Shown here piece by piece: positions 9,918 through 17,339 of a stretch of DNA of 64,000 nucleotides. The DNA comes from G963669295 sp963669295 (GTDB lineage Bacteria; Bacteroidota; Bacteroidia; Flavobacteriales_D; CALLUQ01): positions 682,001 through 746,000 of the forward strand of contig OY769938.1 of NCBI GenBank assembly GCA_963669295.1, written 5' to 3'. The translations under genes and the position numbers were made by a program. The notes beneath the pieces were generated by a model that was given only the letters and a program-made list of their open reading frames with translations, made no database searches and was not told the DNA's origin. Within the stretch, counting starts at the first letter, position 1; each line of letters starts with the position of its first letter.

Positions 9918-12320
9918 ATGAAAAAATTCTTTACTCTCTTAGTAGCACTCTCATGCTACGCATTGTCTTATGGACAACAACACGAATTACAAGCAGCACC
10001 AGCGAATCTCATTAAAGTGGATCGCGTAGGCAGTTTGAATTTAAACACCTTGCGTGGTGGTGGTAATAACTGTGGCGTAGATACTGTACAGTATCCTATG
10101 GCAAAAACTATTACTCCGTCCTCCGTTACGATCAATGTAGCAACTTCTGCTGACAAAGTATCGCAGTACTACGATGCTCCACAACCCATTACTGTATTCG
10201 GGTTCGATTGGTATGGCTGGCAATCAAGTGGTAATGCCGGTGTAGTTAACATCACTTGTGCCATTTATTTGGCCGGTCCTGATTCGCTGCCTACCGGGTC
10301 ACCATTGGCCTCAGTAGTGATTCCTGTTGACTCTACTTTTGGCCTTGGATCATTGCCAGAAATTATGAAAACTGCTACTTTTCCAACACCAGTTACTGTA
10401 AATGCTCCATACGTATTGAGCATTGAAACGCCTTCTACTACTGACGTAGCAGTGGTATTTAATGACTGGACTGCAGGTGATGGACAACAAGAATGGTTGG
10501 GTAGTGCCAGCATCAATGGTGTTGGATGGTTGCACGGTTATGAACTTGTTGTAGGTGGTGTTATATTCGATTCCGATTTACTGGCAGAACCTCATGTAAG
10601 CTATAACCTTACTGCCGATTTCAATGCTACCCCAATTTGTTTATCGAATCCTCCTACTACCGTAACTTTTACCGATAATTCATCGGCTATTATGGGCAAC
10701 AGAATGTACAACCGTGCAGCATACATTGGCGCACCTGAAGTATCGTACACCTATAATTATGGCGATGGGTCGCCCAACGAAAACGTGATCAATCCAACGC
10801 ATGTTTTTAACACTAACGGGCCATTCACTACCACATTAACCGATACCTTATTTGGCTGGTCGGTTACTTGTGTTGAAACTGCAACAGCTGTATTTGGACC
10901 TCAAGCACAAGCGGCCTTTTCGAACACCAGCAACAACCTAACAGCCAACTTCACCGATATGTCGTCGGGCTCACCACAGTCGTGGTTATGGGATTTTGGC
11001 GATGGCAACACCAGTACTCAGCAAAACCCTATACATACTTATGCCGCTGATGGTACGTATACCGTATGCTTAACCATTACCGATATTTGTGGCACCGATT
11101 CGAGTTGTAGTAGTGTAGTGATCTGTACGCTGCCTACCGCACAATTCAGCAATACTACTACTGCATTAACAGCCACATTTACCGACATGTCAAATTCTGC
11201 CACTTCATGGTTGTGGGATTTTGGTGATGGCAATACCAGTACCCAGCAAAACCCTACACATACCTATGCTGTAGATGGCACGTATACTGTATGTTTAACC
11301 ATTACCGATGCCTGTGGCACTGATTCAAGTTGTAGCAGTGTAGTGGTTTGTACACTACCTACTGCACAGTTCAGCAACACTACTGCCGCATTAACAGCAA
11401 CGTTTACTGACATGTCAAGTTCAGCCACTTCATGGGCATGGGATTTTGGTGATGGCAATACCAGCACCCAACAAAACCCAATACACACCTATGCTGCAGA
11501 TGGCACCTATACTGTTTGTCTGATTGTAACCGATGCTTGTGGTGCCGACACTATTTGCAATCCTGTTACCATCAACTGCCCTAATCCTACTGCACAATTT
11601 TCCAGTGTTGAAACCTTGTTGACTGCAACATTTACTGACATGTCGAGCTCAGCTACTTCATGGTTGTGGGAATTTGGCGATGGCAATACCAGCACCCAAC
11701 AAAACCCAACGCATACTTATGCTACTCCAGGCACCTACACTGTTTGCTTGATTGTAAGCGATTCGTGTGGCATCGATACTGTTTGTAATCCTGTTGTTAT
11801 TAGCTGCCCTGCCCCTGCTCCTGGTTTTACCTACAATGCAGTAGGCTCGGTGACTAACTTCACCAACACAACAACTGCTGGTGGTGGCATCATTGGTTAC
11901 CTGTGGGACTTCGGCGATGGCAATACCAGCACTGTGCAAGACCCACAACATACCTACGCTGCCGATGGCACCTACACGGTATGTTTAACTGTAACCGATA
12001 CTTGTGGCACTGACTCTACCTGTCAAACCATTACCATTATTGGTACAGGCATCGATCGAAACGCATTGGAGCAAACGTTGAACGTGTATCCAAATCCTGC
12101 TAAAGATGTATTGCAAGTAGCATTGAGCTACAGCGGTACTAAAAACTTAAGTATTAAAATGGTAGACCTTACCGGAAAAACGGTGATGCACAAAACCATG
12201 ACCAATGCCAACGCACAATTGATCACTTTAAATACCAGCACCCTATCAGAAGGTATTTACATCCTCCATGTAAATACGAACAATGAGTCGGTAGCGCGTA
12301 AAGTGACGATCATTAAATAA
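9918..12320 (+). CDS. T9SS-secreted PKD-repeat protein, paralog 1
   Basis: An 800-residue secreted protein: signal peptide (cut near SYGQQ), a unique N-terminal region of about 210 residues (CGVDTVQYPMAK, then FGFDWYGWQ, NDWTAGDG and LAEPHVSYNLTADF), and a degenerate PKD-like unit (YNYGDGSPNENVINPTHVF). Five canonical PKD domains follow with core DFGDGNTSTQQNP and Cys pairs at conserved spots, then a T9SS type A sorting domain (VYPNPAKD to KVTIIK). PKD units are rigid spacers or binding modules, so the N-terminal region probably carries the function. I do not recognise that region; it looks all-beta. Paralogs lie directly downstream at 12535 and 14202. Confidence 0.88.
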   Translation: MKKFFTLLVALSCYALSYGQQHELQAAPANLIKVDRVGSLNLNTLRGGGNNCGVDTVQYPMAKTITPSSVTINVATSADKVSQYYDAPQPITVFGFDWYGWQSSGNAGVVNITCAIYLAGPDSLPTGSPLASVVIPVDSTFGLGSLPEIMKTATFPTPVTVNAPYVLSIETPSTTDVAVVFNDWTAGDGQQEWLGSASINGVGWLHGYELVVGGVIFDSDLLAEPHVSYNLTADFNATPICLSNPPTTVTFTDNSSAIMGNRMYNRAAYIGAPEVSYTYNYGDGSPNENVINPTHVFNTNGPFTTTLTDTLFGWSVTCVETATAVFGPQAQAAFSNTSNNLTANFTDMSSGSPQSWLWDFGDGNTSTQQNPIHTYAADGTYTVCLTITDICGTDSSCSSVVICTLPTAQFSNTTTALTATFTDMSNSATSWLWDFGDGNTSTQQNPTHTYAVDGTYTVCLTITDACGTDSSCSSVVVCTLPTAQFSNTTAALTATFTDMSSSATSWAWDFGDGNTSTQQNPIHTYAADGTYTVCLIVTDACGADTICNPVTINCPNPTAQFSSVETLLTATFTDMSSSATSWLWEFGDGNTSTQQNPTHTYATPGTYTVCLIVSDSCGIDTVCNPVVISCPAPAPGFTYNAVGSVTNFTNTTTAGGGIIGYLWDFGDGNTSTVQDPQHTYAADGTYTVCLTVTDTCGTDSTCQTITIIGTGIDRNALEQTLNVYPNPAKDVLQVALSYSGTKNLSIKMVDLTGKTVMHKTMTNANAQLITLNTSTLSEGIYILHVNTNNESVARKVTIIK
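10983..12040 (+). repeat. five tandem PKD-encoding DNA repeats
   Basis: The codon for the residue before LWDFGDG falls at 10983, 11208, 11433, 11661 and 11898, so the units are 225, 225, 228 and 237 bp apart. Units 1-3 are very similar in DNA as well as protein, which points to recent in-frame expansion or homogenisation. The two downstream paralogs have only one such unit. Confidence 0.85.
12063..12307 (+). repeat. sorting-domain DNA repeat, copy A
   Basis: These 245 bp encode most of the T9SS sorting domain of paralog 1. They match 13768-14012 in paralog 2 at 243 positions by eye; the differences are C/A in the Thr/Asn codon of YSGTK/YSGNK and G/T in an Arg codon. The rest of the two genes is far more diverged. 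Confidence 0.92.
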
Positions 12321-12340
12321 TATTCACAAAATACCTTTGT

Positions 12341-12372
12341 AAAACGGCCGGATGTTGATCCGGCCGTTTTTA
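12341..12372 (+). terminator. intrinsic terminator after PKD paralog 1
   Basis: AAAACGGCCGGAT and ATCCGGCCGTTTT form a perfect 13-bp stem with a 4-nt loop (GTTG), followed by a T run. A related hairpin follows paralog 2. Confidence 0.9.
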
Positions 12373-12534
12373 TTTCATCCGCATTCCTGCCTCTTTCATA
12401 GTGAGTAACTAAACTCACTCAATGAAGCATTTCACCTTCCTTTTAGCACCAATCACACATCCAACTCTTTAACACAACACTTTTTAAATAAGTTATTGGA
12501 AGTAGTGTTAAAAATCATTTAAAAAACTTAAACA

Positions 12535-14025
12535 ATGAAAAATTTTACCTTATTAGCAGCCATGCTGTGCTGTTTTGTATTTGCCTATGGACAACAAGAA
12601 ATCCAATCTAAGGCAACCAAACTTACTGACGCAGTAAGTTATAATAAATTAGCGCGTTACAACAACTCCAATCATTCCTTAAAAAATAGCAGCAGTACTT
12701 GTGGAGTAGATACCGTGCGATACACACTGGCGAAATTATCTGACGCCTGGATCCTGGACATCAACACCAACGTCCCTGCATTTTCACAGTACTTCGATAC
12801 TCCACAGCCCATCACCGTTCATGGATTCGATTGGTATGGATGGCAAACAGATGGCAATGCTAACGTCGTCGACATCACTTGCTCCATCTATGAAGCAGGT
12901 GTTGATTCGTTCCCCCTAGGTGCTCCACTGGCTTCTGTAGTAATTCAGGTAGACTCTACAAATGATGGCACCTGGGGTAGTGTCAAGAAGGAAATTATTT
13001 TTAATGCTCCAGTAACGGTATCTGTTCCTTACGTGTTAACCGTAGAAACCAATTCTAACACTAATGTTGGTGTTATATTTAACAGTTGGTTTAACGGTGA
13101 TGGTGGCCAAGAGTGGTTGTTTGGCGTAAATGTAGATGGTGTAGGTTGGCTAAAAGGAAGGGACATTACATCAAATGGAGTTACTGTTGATGCCGATGTA
13201 CTAATGGCACCCCATGTAAGCTATGATCTTACTGCTGATTTTGATGCCACTCCTCCCTGTTTAACCAACCCACCTACATCAGTAGCTTTTACTGATAACT
13301 CATCGCCCATTTTACAAAATAGAATGTACAACTCTGCCACTTACTGGGGATTTCCTGAGTTATCATACACCTACGATTACGGCGACGGTTCTCCTACCGA
13401 AAATTTGATAAACCCAACACATACGTTCAACACGAATGGCCCATTTACGACTACCTTAACAGATACTTTATATGGATGGACAATCGTTTGTGGCTCATCT
13501 ACCTCTGCGGTATTTGGCTCTCAAGTACAAGCAGCCTTTTCAAGTACGAATAACAACCCAACAGTTAATTTTAGCGACCAATCGCCAGGAATTGTGCAAT
13601 CGTGGCTATGGGATTTTGGTGACGGTAACACCAGCACACAGCAGCACCCTACACATACTTACGCTGCCGATGGCACCTATACGGTATGCTTAACAGTAAC
13701 CAATAGTTGTGGTACTGATTCTACTTGCCAAAACATTACCATCATTGGCACTGGCATTGATCAAAATGCATTGGAGCAAACGTTGAACGTGTATCCAAAT
13801 CCTGCTAAAGATGTATTGCAAGTAGCATTGAGCTACAGCGGTAATAAAAACTTAAGTATTAAAATGGTAGACCTTACCGGAAAAACGGTGATGCACAAAA
13901 CCATGACCAATGCCAACGCACAATTGATCACTTTAAATACCAGCACCCTATCAGAAGGTATTTACATCCTCCATGTAAATACGAACAATGAGTCGGTAGC
14001 TCGTAAAGTGACTATTATGAAGTAA
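12535..14025 (+). CDS. T9SS-secreted PKD protein, paralog 2
   Basis: A 496-residue paralog of the 9918 protein with the same order: signal peptide (cut near AYGQQ), unique N-terminal region starting CGVDTVRYTLAK with FDWYGWQ and WFNGDGGQEW, a degenerate PKD-like unit (YDYGDGSPTENLINPTHTF), a single canonical PKD domain (WDFGDGNTSTQQHP) and the T9SS sorting domain. It lacks four of the five canonical PKD units of paralog 1, so the cargo sits closer to the anchor. Its last 245 bp are almost identical to paralog 1, unlike the rest. Its own terminator follows. Confidence 0.88.
   Translation: MKNFTLLAAMLCCFVFAYGQQEIQSKATKLTDAVSYNKLARYNNSNHSLKNSSSTCGVDTVRYTLAKLSDAWILDINTNVPAFSQYFDTPQPITVHGFDWYGWQTDGNANVVDITCSIYEAGVDSFPLGAPLASVVIQVDSTNDGTWGSVKKEIIFNAPVTVSVPYVLTVETNSNTNVGVIFNSWFNGDGGQEWLFGVNVDGVGWLKGRDITSNGVTVDADVLMAPHVSYDLTADFDATPPCLTNPPTSVAFTDNSSPILQNRMYNSATYWGFPELSYTYDYGDGSPTENLINPTHTFNTNGPFTTTLTDTLYGWTIVCGSSTSAVFGSQVQAAFSSTNNNPTVNFSDQSPGIVQSWLWDFGDGNTSTQQHPTHTYAADGTYTVCLTVTNSCGTDSTCQNITIIGTGIDQNALEQTLNVYPNPAKDVLQVALSYSGNKNLSIKMVDLTGKTVMHKTMTNANAQLITLNTSTLSEGIYILHVNTNNESVARKVTIMK
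13768..14012 (+). repeat. sorting-domain DNA repeat, copy B
   Basis: Counterpart of 12063-12307 (243 of 245 positions identical by eye). Paralog 3 encodes a similar protein sequence here, but its DNA is clearly diverged, so protein-level selection alone does not explain the A/B identity. Confidence 0.92.
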
Positions 14026-14048
14026 TACTTACAAAACACCTTTATACG

Positions 14049-14079
14049 AAACGGCCGGATTAACATTCGGCCGTTTTTA
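14049..14079 (+). terminator. intrinsic terminator after PKD paralog 2
   Basis: AAACGGCCG (14049-14057) pairs with CGGCCGTTT (14068-14076), followed by further T. Its similarity to the hairpin after paralog 1 shows that the intergenic DNA was duplicated together with the gene. Confidence 0.85.
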
Positions 14080-14201
14080 TTTTACCCATATTCCTACTTG
14101 CCTCATAGCAATTGAGTTAACTCACTCATCGGAGCATTTCACCCTGTTATTTCTACCGTTCACGAATTCAACCATATAGCACCCGGGTTTATTGAGTTTT
14201 T

Positions 14202-15758
14202 TTGCACAAATTTTCCATCACCATGAGCACACCTCATGCTAATCCAAACACCTTAATTATGAAGAAACTCTTTACTTTAACGGTAATGCTGCTATGTTTT
14301 GGCATTTCCTTAACCGCACAACATCAAATAACAGCGTTTACCCAAGCGCCAGAAAACACGGGGAAATGGAACGCTTTGAACAATACCTTAAAAAGCAGTG
14401 GGGGTACATGTGGTGTAGACACCGTACGTTATCCTTCTGCCAAAACTGGAACTCCACAATTTGTTGAATTAAGTAGTGGCGCTTCCGCCAACAAAGCTTC
14501 TCAACATTATGATGCTCCCTCTAACGACTTTGTAGTATATGGCTTTGATTTTTATGGTTTCATGCCATTGAACTCCAATGCTGTAGCCAACGTTACCTGC
14601 TCGCTCTATGAAATAGATTTATGGGATTCCATCCCAACCGGACCTGCCCTTGCAAGTGTTACCATTCAAGTAGACTCCACATTTGGTATGGGAGGACAAA
14701 ACGACCTTAGGAGAACTGCTACTTTCAGTTCACCGGTTACCCTTAGCTATGGTGAATTTGCGCTTGTGGTAGAAAATTCTGGAGCTACGCCAGTTGTTAT
14801 TGTTTTTAACGATTGGACAGCTGGAGAAGGACAGGGTGAATGGCTTAGTTCATTACACCTTAATGGCAGTGGGTGGATTCGAAGCTACCAACTTCAAGCA
14901 GGCAACGACTACCTGAATGCCGACGCTTTGCTTGAACCACATGTAAGCTACCCCCTTTCTACCGACTTTGGTGTAGATGATGATGAACATTGTATGATTA
15001 CCGCCCCAAACCTTGTGCATTTTTGGGAAGGTGCTTCATCCATTCTTGAGCATCGGATGTACAACCAAAAATCTTTTACTGATGAATTATGGGATTCTTT
15101 TATTTGGGATTATGATGATGGATCTCCCCTTAATTATTCATTAAACCCCAATTACACATTTAATGGTACCGGCCCTTATGATGTTACACTTACTACCATT
15201 CTTTATGGGTGGACTATGAATTGTACCACCAGCAAAACCCGAACATTAGGTCCTCCAGCACTGGCTGCCTTTTATCACGTTGCAAACAATCAAACCATAC
15301 AATTCAACGACCTATCGTCGGGGAATCCCTATACCTGGAGCTGGGATTTTGGCGATGGCAATACCAGCACACAACAAAATCCTACTCATACCTACGCTGC
15401 TGATGGCACCTATGGAGTTTGCTTAACCATTACCGATACTTGTGGCACCGACTTCGATTGTGAAACAGTAGTAGTCATAAGCACTGGCATCGACGAAAAC
15501 AATTTGGATCAAAACCTTCATGTATATCCCAACCCTGCCAAAGACTTACTACAAATTGAATTATCTCACAACAGTCAACAAGATTTTGAATTAAAATTGG
15601 TTGATCTTACCGGGAAAATAGTAATGAATAAATCCATGACCAATGCCAGTGCGCAACTGGTAACGTTAAATACCTCTGCGTTGGCCGAAGGCATTTATTC
15701 GTTACATGTGAACACCAATAACGCATCGGTAGCACGTAAAGTGACTATTATAAAGTAA
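14202..15758 (+). CDS. T9SS-secreted PKD protein, paralog 3
   Basis: The most diverged member of the three-gene family. The reading frame begins at 14202, but the ATG at 14259 starts a cleaner signal peptide (MKKLFTLTVMLLCFGISLTAQ), so the true start may be there. The N-terminal family region (CGVDTVRYPSAK, YGFDFYGF, NDWTAGEGQGEW), a degenerate PKD-like unit (WDYDDGSPLNYSLNPNYTF), one canonical PKD domain (WDFGDGNTSTQQNP) and a T9SS sorting domain (VYPNPAKDLLQI) follow. The conserved YDAP, NDWTAG.GQ.EW and PHVSY motifs across all three define the unknown domain. Confidence 0.87.
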   Translation: MHKFSITMSTPHANPNTLIMKKLFTLTVMLLCFGISLTAQHQITAFTQAPENTGKWNALNNTLKSSGGTCGVDTVRYPSAKTGTPQFVELSSGASANKASQHYDAPSNDFVVYGFDFYGFMPLNSNAVANVTCSLYEIDLWDSIPTGPALASVTIQVDSTFGMGGQNDLRRTATFSSPVTLSYGEFALVVENSGATPVVIVFNDWTAGEGQGEWLSSLHLNGSGWIRSYQLQAGNDYLNADALLEPHVSYPLSTDFGVDDDEHCMITAPNLVHFWEGASSILEHRMYNQKSFTDELWDSFIWDYDDGSPLNYSLNPNYTFNGTGPYDVTLTTILYGWTMNCTTSKTRTLGPPALAAFYHVANNQTIQFNDLSSGNPYTWSWDFGDGNTSTQQNPTHTYAADGTYGVCLTITDTCGTDFDCETVVVISTGIDENNLDQNLHVYPNPAKDLLQIELSHNSQQDFELKLVDLTGKIVMNKSMTNASAQLVTLNTSALAEGIYSLHVNTNNASVARKVTIIK

Positions 15759-15777
15759 TCTTTATCAAATACCTGCT

Positions 15778-15838
15778 AAAAAAGTGGCCAGGTTCTGTTC
15801 CAATAGTTATCGGAACAGGATGACGGCCGCTTTTTTTT
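15778..15838 (+). terminator. intrinsic terminator after PKD paralog 3
   Basis: A compound hairpin. The outer stem AAAAAAGTGGCC pairs with GGCCGCTTTTTT (one G-T), and the inner stem CTGTTCC pairs with GGAACAG. It ends in eight T. Confidence 0.8.
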
Positions 15839-15865
15839 ACTTACTTCAAATAGGTTTTCTTAAAA

Positions 15866-15934
15866 CTCGAAAATGGTTTTCGCAATCTCGAAAATGGTTT
15901 CCGCAACCTCGAAAATGGTTTTCGCAACCTCGAA
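15866..15934. repeat. 21-bp tandem hairpin repeats
   Basis: Three consecutive 21-bp units starting at 15866, 15887 and 15908, plus a 6-bp partial unit at 15929. The unit is CTCGAAAATGGTTTTCGCAAC with one or two changes, and each contains CGAAAA-TGG-TTTTCG, a 6-bp inverted repeat with a 3-bp centre (weakened by one change in unit 2). It lies between the terminator of paralog 3 and the VWA gene. An ORF across it (15784-16050) reads a simple KWFSQPR repeat and I do not consider it a gene. The rest of 15759-16151 holds only the terminator. Confidence 0.88.
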
Positions 15935-16151
15935 CTAATTGCCTTACCAAACTTAGCTCCCCGCTAAAAACAAGCAGGTTATATCCTCACCTCAAAAAAG
16001 TTCATCTCATTTTGAACCTTTTTCATTTACGACTGTACAGCTTGATGTAACAAACAATAAGCATTTAACAAACTTTAACAATAACCTTTGATTTTTAGCG
16101 GTTTATGGAATCATTCTTGCACCGCAACAGGAAACAATAAAGCACACAGTC

Positions 16152-17270
16152 ATGAAAAAACTCATCGCCATTTTAATGTTTGCAGCCTTTACCATTCCTT
16201 TTGGTATTCAAAAAAGTGCTGCACAAGAAAAGAACAAAATTCAAGTAGGATTGCTGCTCGACACCAGTGGTAGCATGGATGGATTGTTGGAACAAGCCAA
16301 AGCACAATTGTGGAAAATTGTGAATGAACTGGCGCTGGCCCGTTATGAGGGCGACCAACCTACGTTGGAAATCGCTTTGTACGAATATGGCAACGACGGT
16401 TTGCCTTCCAGCGAAGGATACATCCGTATGATTTCGCAGCTCACTACCGACTTAGATAAAATTTCGGAAGACCTCTTTTCATTAACTACCAATGGAGGAA
16501 ACGAATATTGCGGTCATGTAATTCAAACCGCTACCAACCAATTAAACTGGAGCAAATCGAATGAGGATTTAAAAATGCTTTACATTGCTGGGAACGAAGG
16601 TTTTACCCAAGGCTCGGTAAGCTATGAGGATGCTTGTAAAAAGGCCATTGGAGAAGGCATTATTGTAAACACCATTTTTTGCGGTGCTTATCAGGAAGGA
16701 GTAAACACCAAGTGGAAGCACGGAGCTGACCTATCGGACGGTAAATACATGAACATTGACCACAATCAAAAAGTGGCCTTCATCGCATCGCCTTACGACG
16801 ACCAAATTGCACAATTGAACACCCAATTGAACCAAACCTATATTGGTTATGGTAGCAAAGGTTCGAAGATGGTGCAACGCCAGGCTACAGAAGATGCCAA
16901 TGCAGGCAGCTTTGGTTCGGGCAACACCGCCAACAGAGCAGTAACCAAAAGTTCGGCCAATTACAAAAATGCCGAATGGGATTTAGTAGATGCCATGGAT
17001 GAAGAAACAGTGGTATTGGAAGAGATGGAAGCAGAAGAATTGCCCGATGAGATGAAAGACATGAATACAGAAGAGCGCAAGAAATATGTAGAAGAAAAGA
17101 AGGAAGAGCGGGAGCAAATTCAAAACGCCATCCAGGAATTGGATAAGAAAAGAAGGGTTTTCGTAGCGGAAAAACGCAAAGAAAATGCTGATAAAAACAC
17201 ATTGGATGCTGTAATGATTGAGTCGCTGCGCGAGCAAGCCACCAAGATGAACTACACTTTCGAAAAATAA
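16152..17270 (+). CDS. secreted von Willebrand factor A domain protein
   Basis: A 372-residue protein with a signal peptide (cut near KSAAQ) and a VWA domain at about residues 29-215. The metal-ion site is LLDTSGSM (DxSxS at about 35). The C-terminal third is highly charged (EEMEAEELPDEMKDMNTEE, then a Lys/Glu-rich stretch to about 360) and predicted coiled coil. VWA domains bind protein ligands through a divalent metal. With no sorting domain or membrane anchor it is probably periplasmic. The next gene, 70 bp downstream, also has a VWA domain, so the two likely form one unit. Confidence 0.88.
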   Translation: MKKLIAILMFAAFTIPFGIQKSAAQEKNKIQVGLLLDTSGSMDGLLEQAKAQLWKIVNELALARYEGDQPTLEIALYEYGNDGLPSSEGYIRMISQLTTDLDKISEDLFSLTTNGGNEYCGHVIQTATNQLNWSKSNEDLKMLYIAGNEGFTQGSVSYEDACKKAIGEGIIVNTIFCGAYQEGVNTKWKHGADLSDGKYMNIDHNQKVAFIASPYDDQIAQLNTQLNQTYIGYGSKGSKMVQRQATEDANAGSFGSGNTANRAVTKSSANYKNAEWDLVDAMDEETVVLEEMEAEELPDEMKDMNTEERKKYVEEKKEEREQIQNAIQELDKKRRVFVAEKRKENADKNTLDAVMIESLREQATKMNYTFEK

Positions 17271-17339
17271 GCTAATCAGACTGACCTTGCATGGCATTGA
17301 GCGTAACAGCAGTGCCGTGCAAGGTTAAACCTTTTTCCT

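Noticed and set aside
10983..12040. Repeats of 225-237 bp as a mobile or CRISPR-like array
   Set aside because: They are in frame and encode PKD domains with DFGDGNTS cores; a protein repeat explains them.
15866..15934. Possible CRISPR array
   Set aside because: The units are directly adjacent without spacers, only three in number, and no cas genes are present.
15784..16050. 88-codon ORF reading KWFSQPR repeats
   Set aside because: It translates the terminator and the 21-bp hairpin repeats; the repetitive protein is a by-product of the DNA repeat and no start context is seen.
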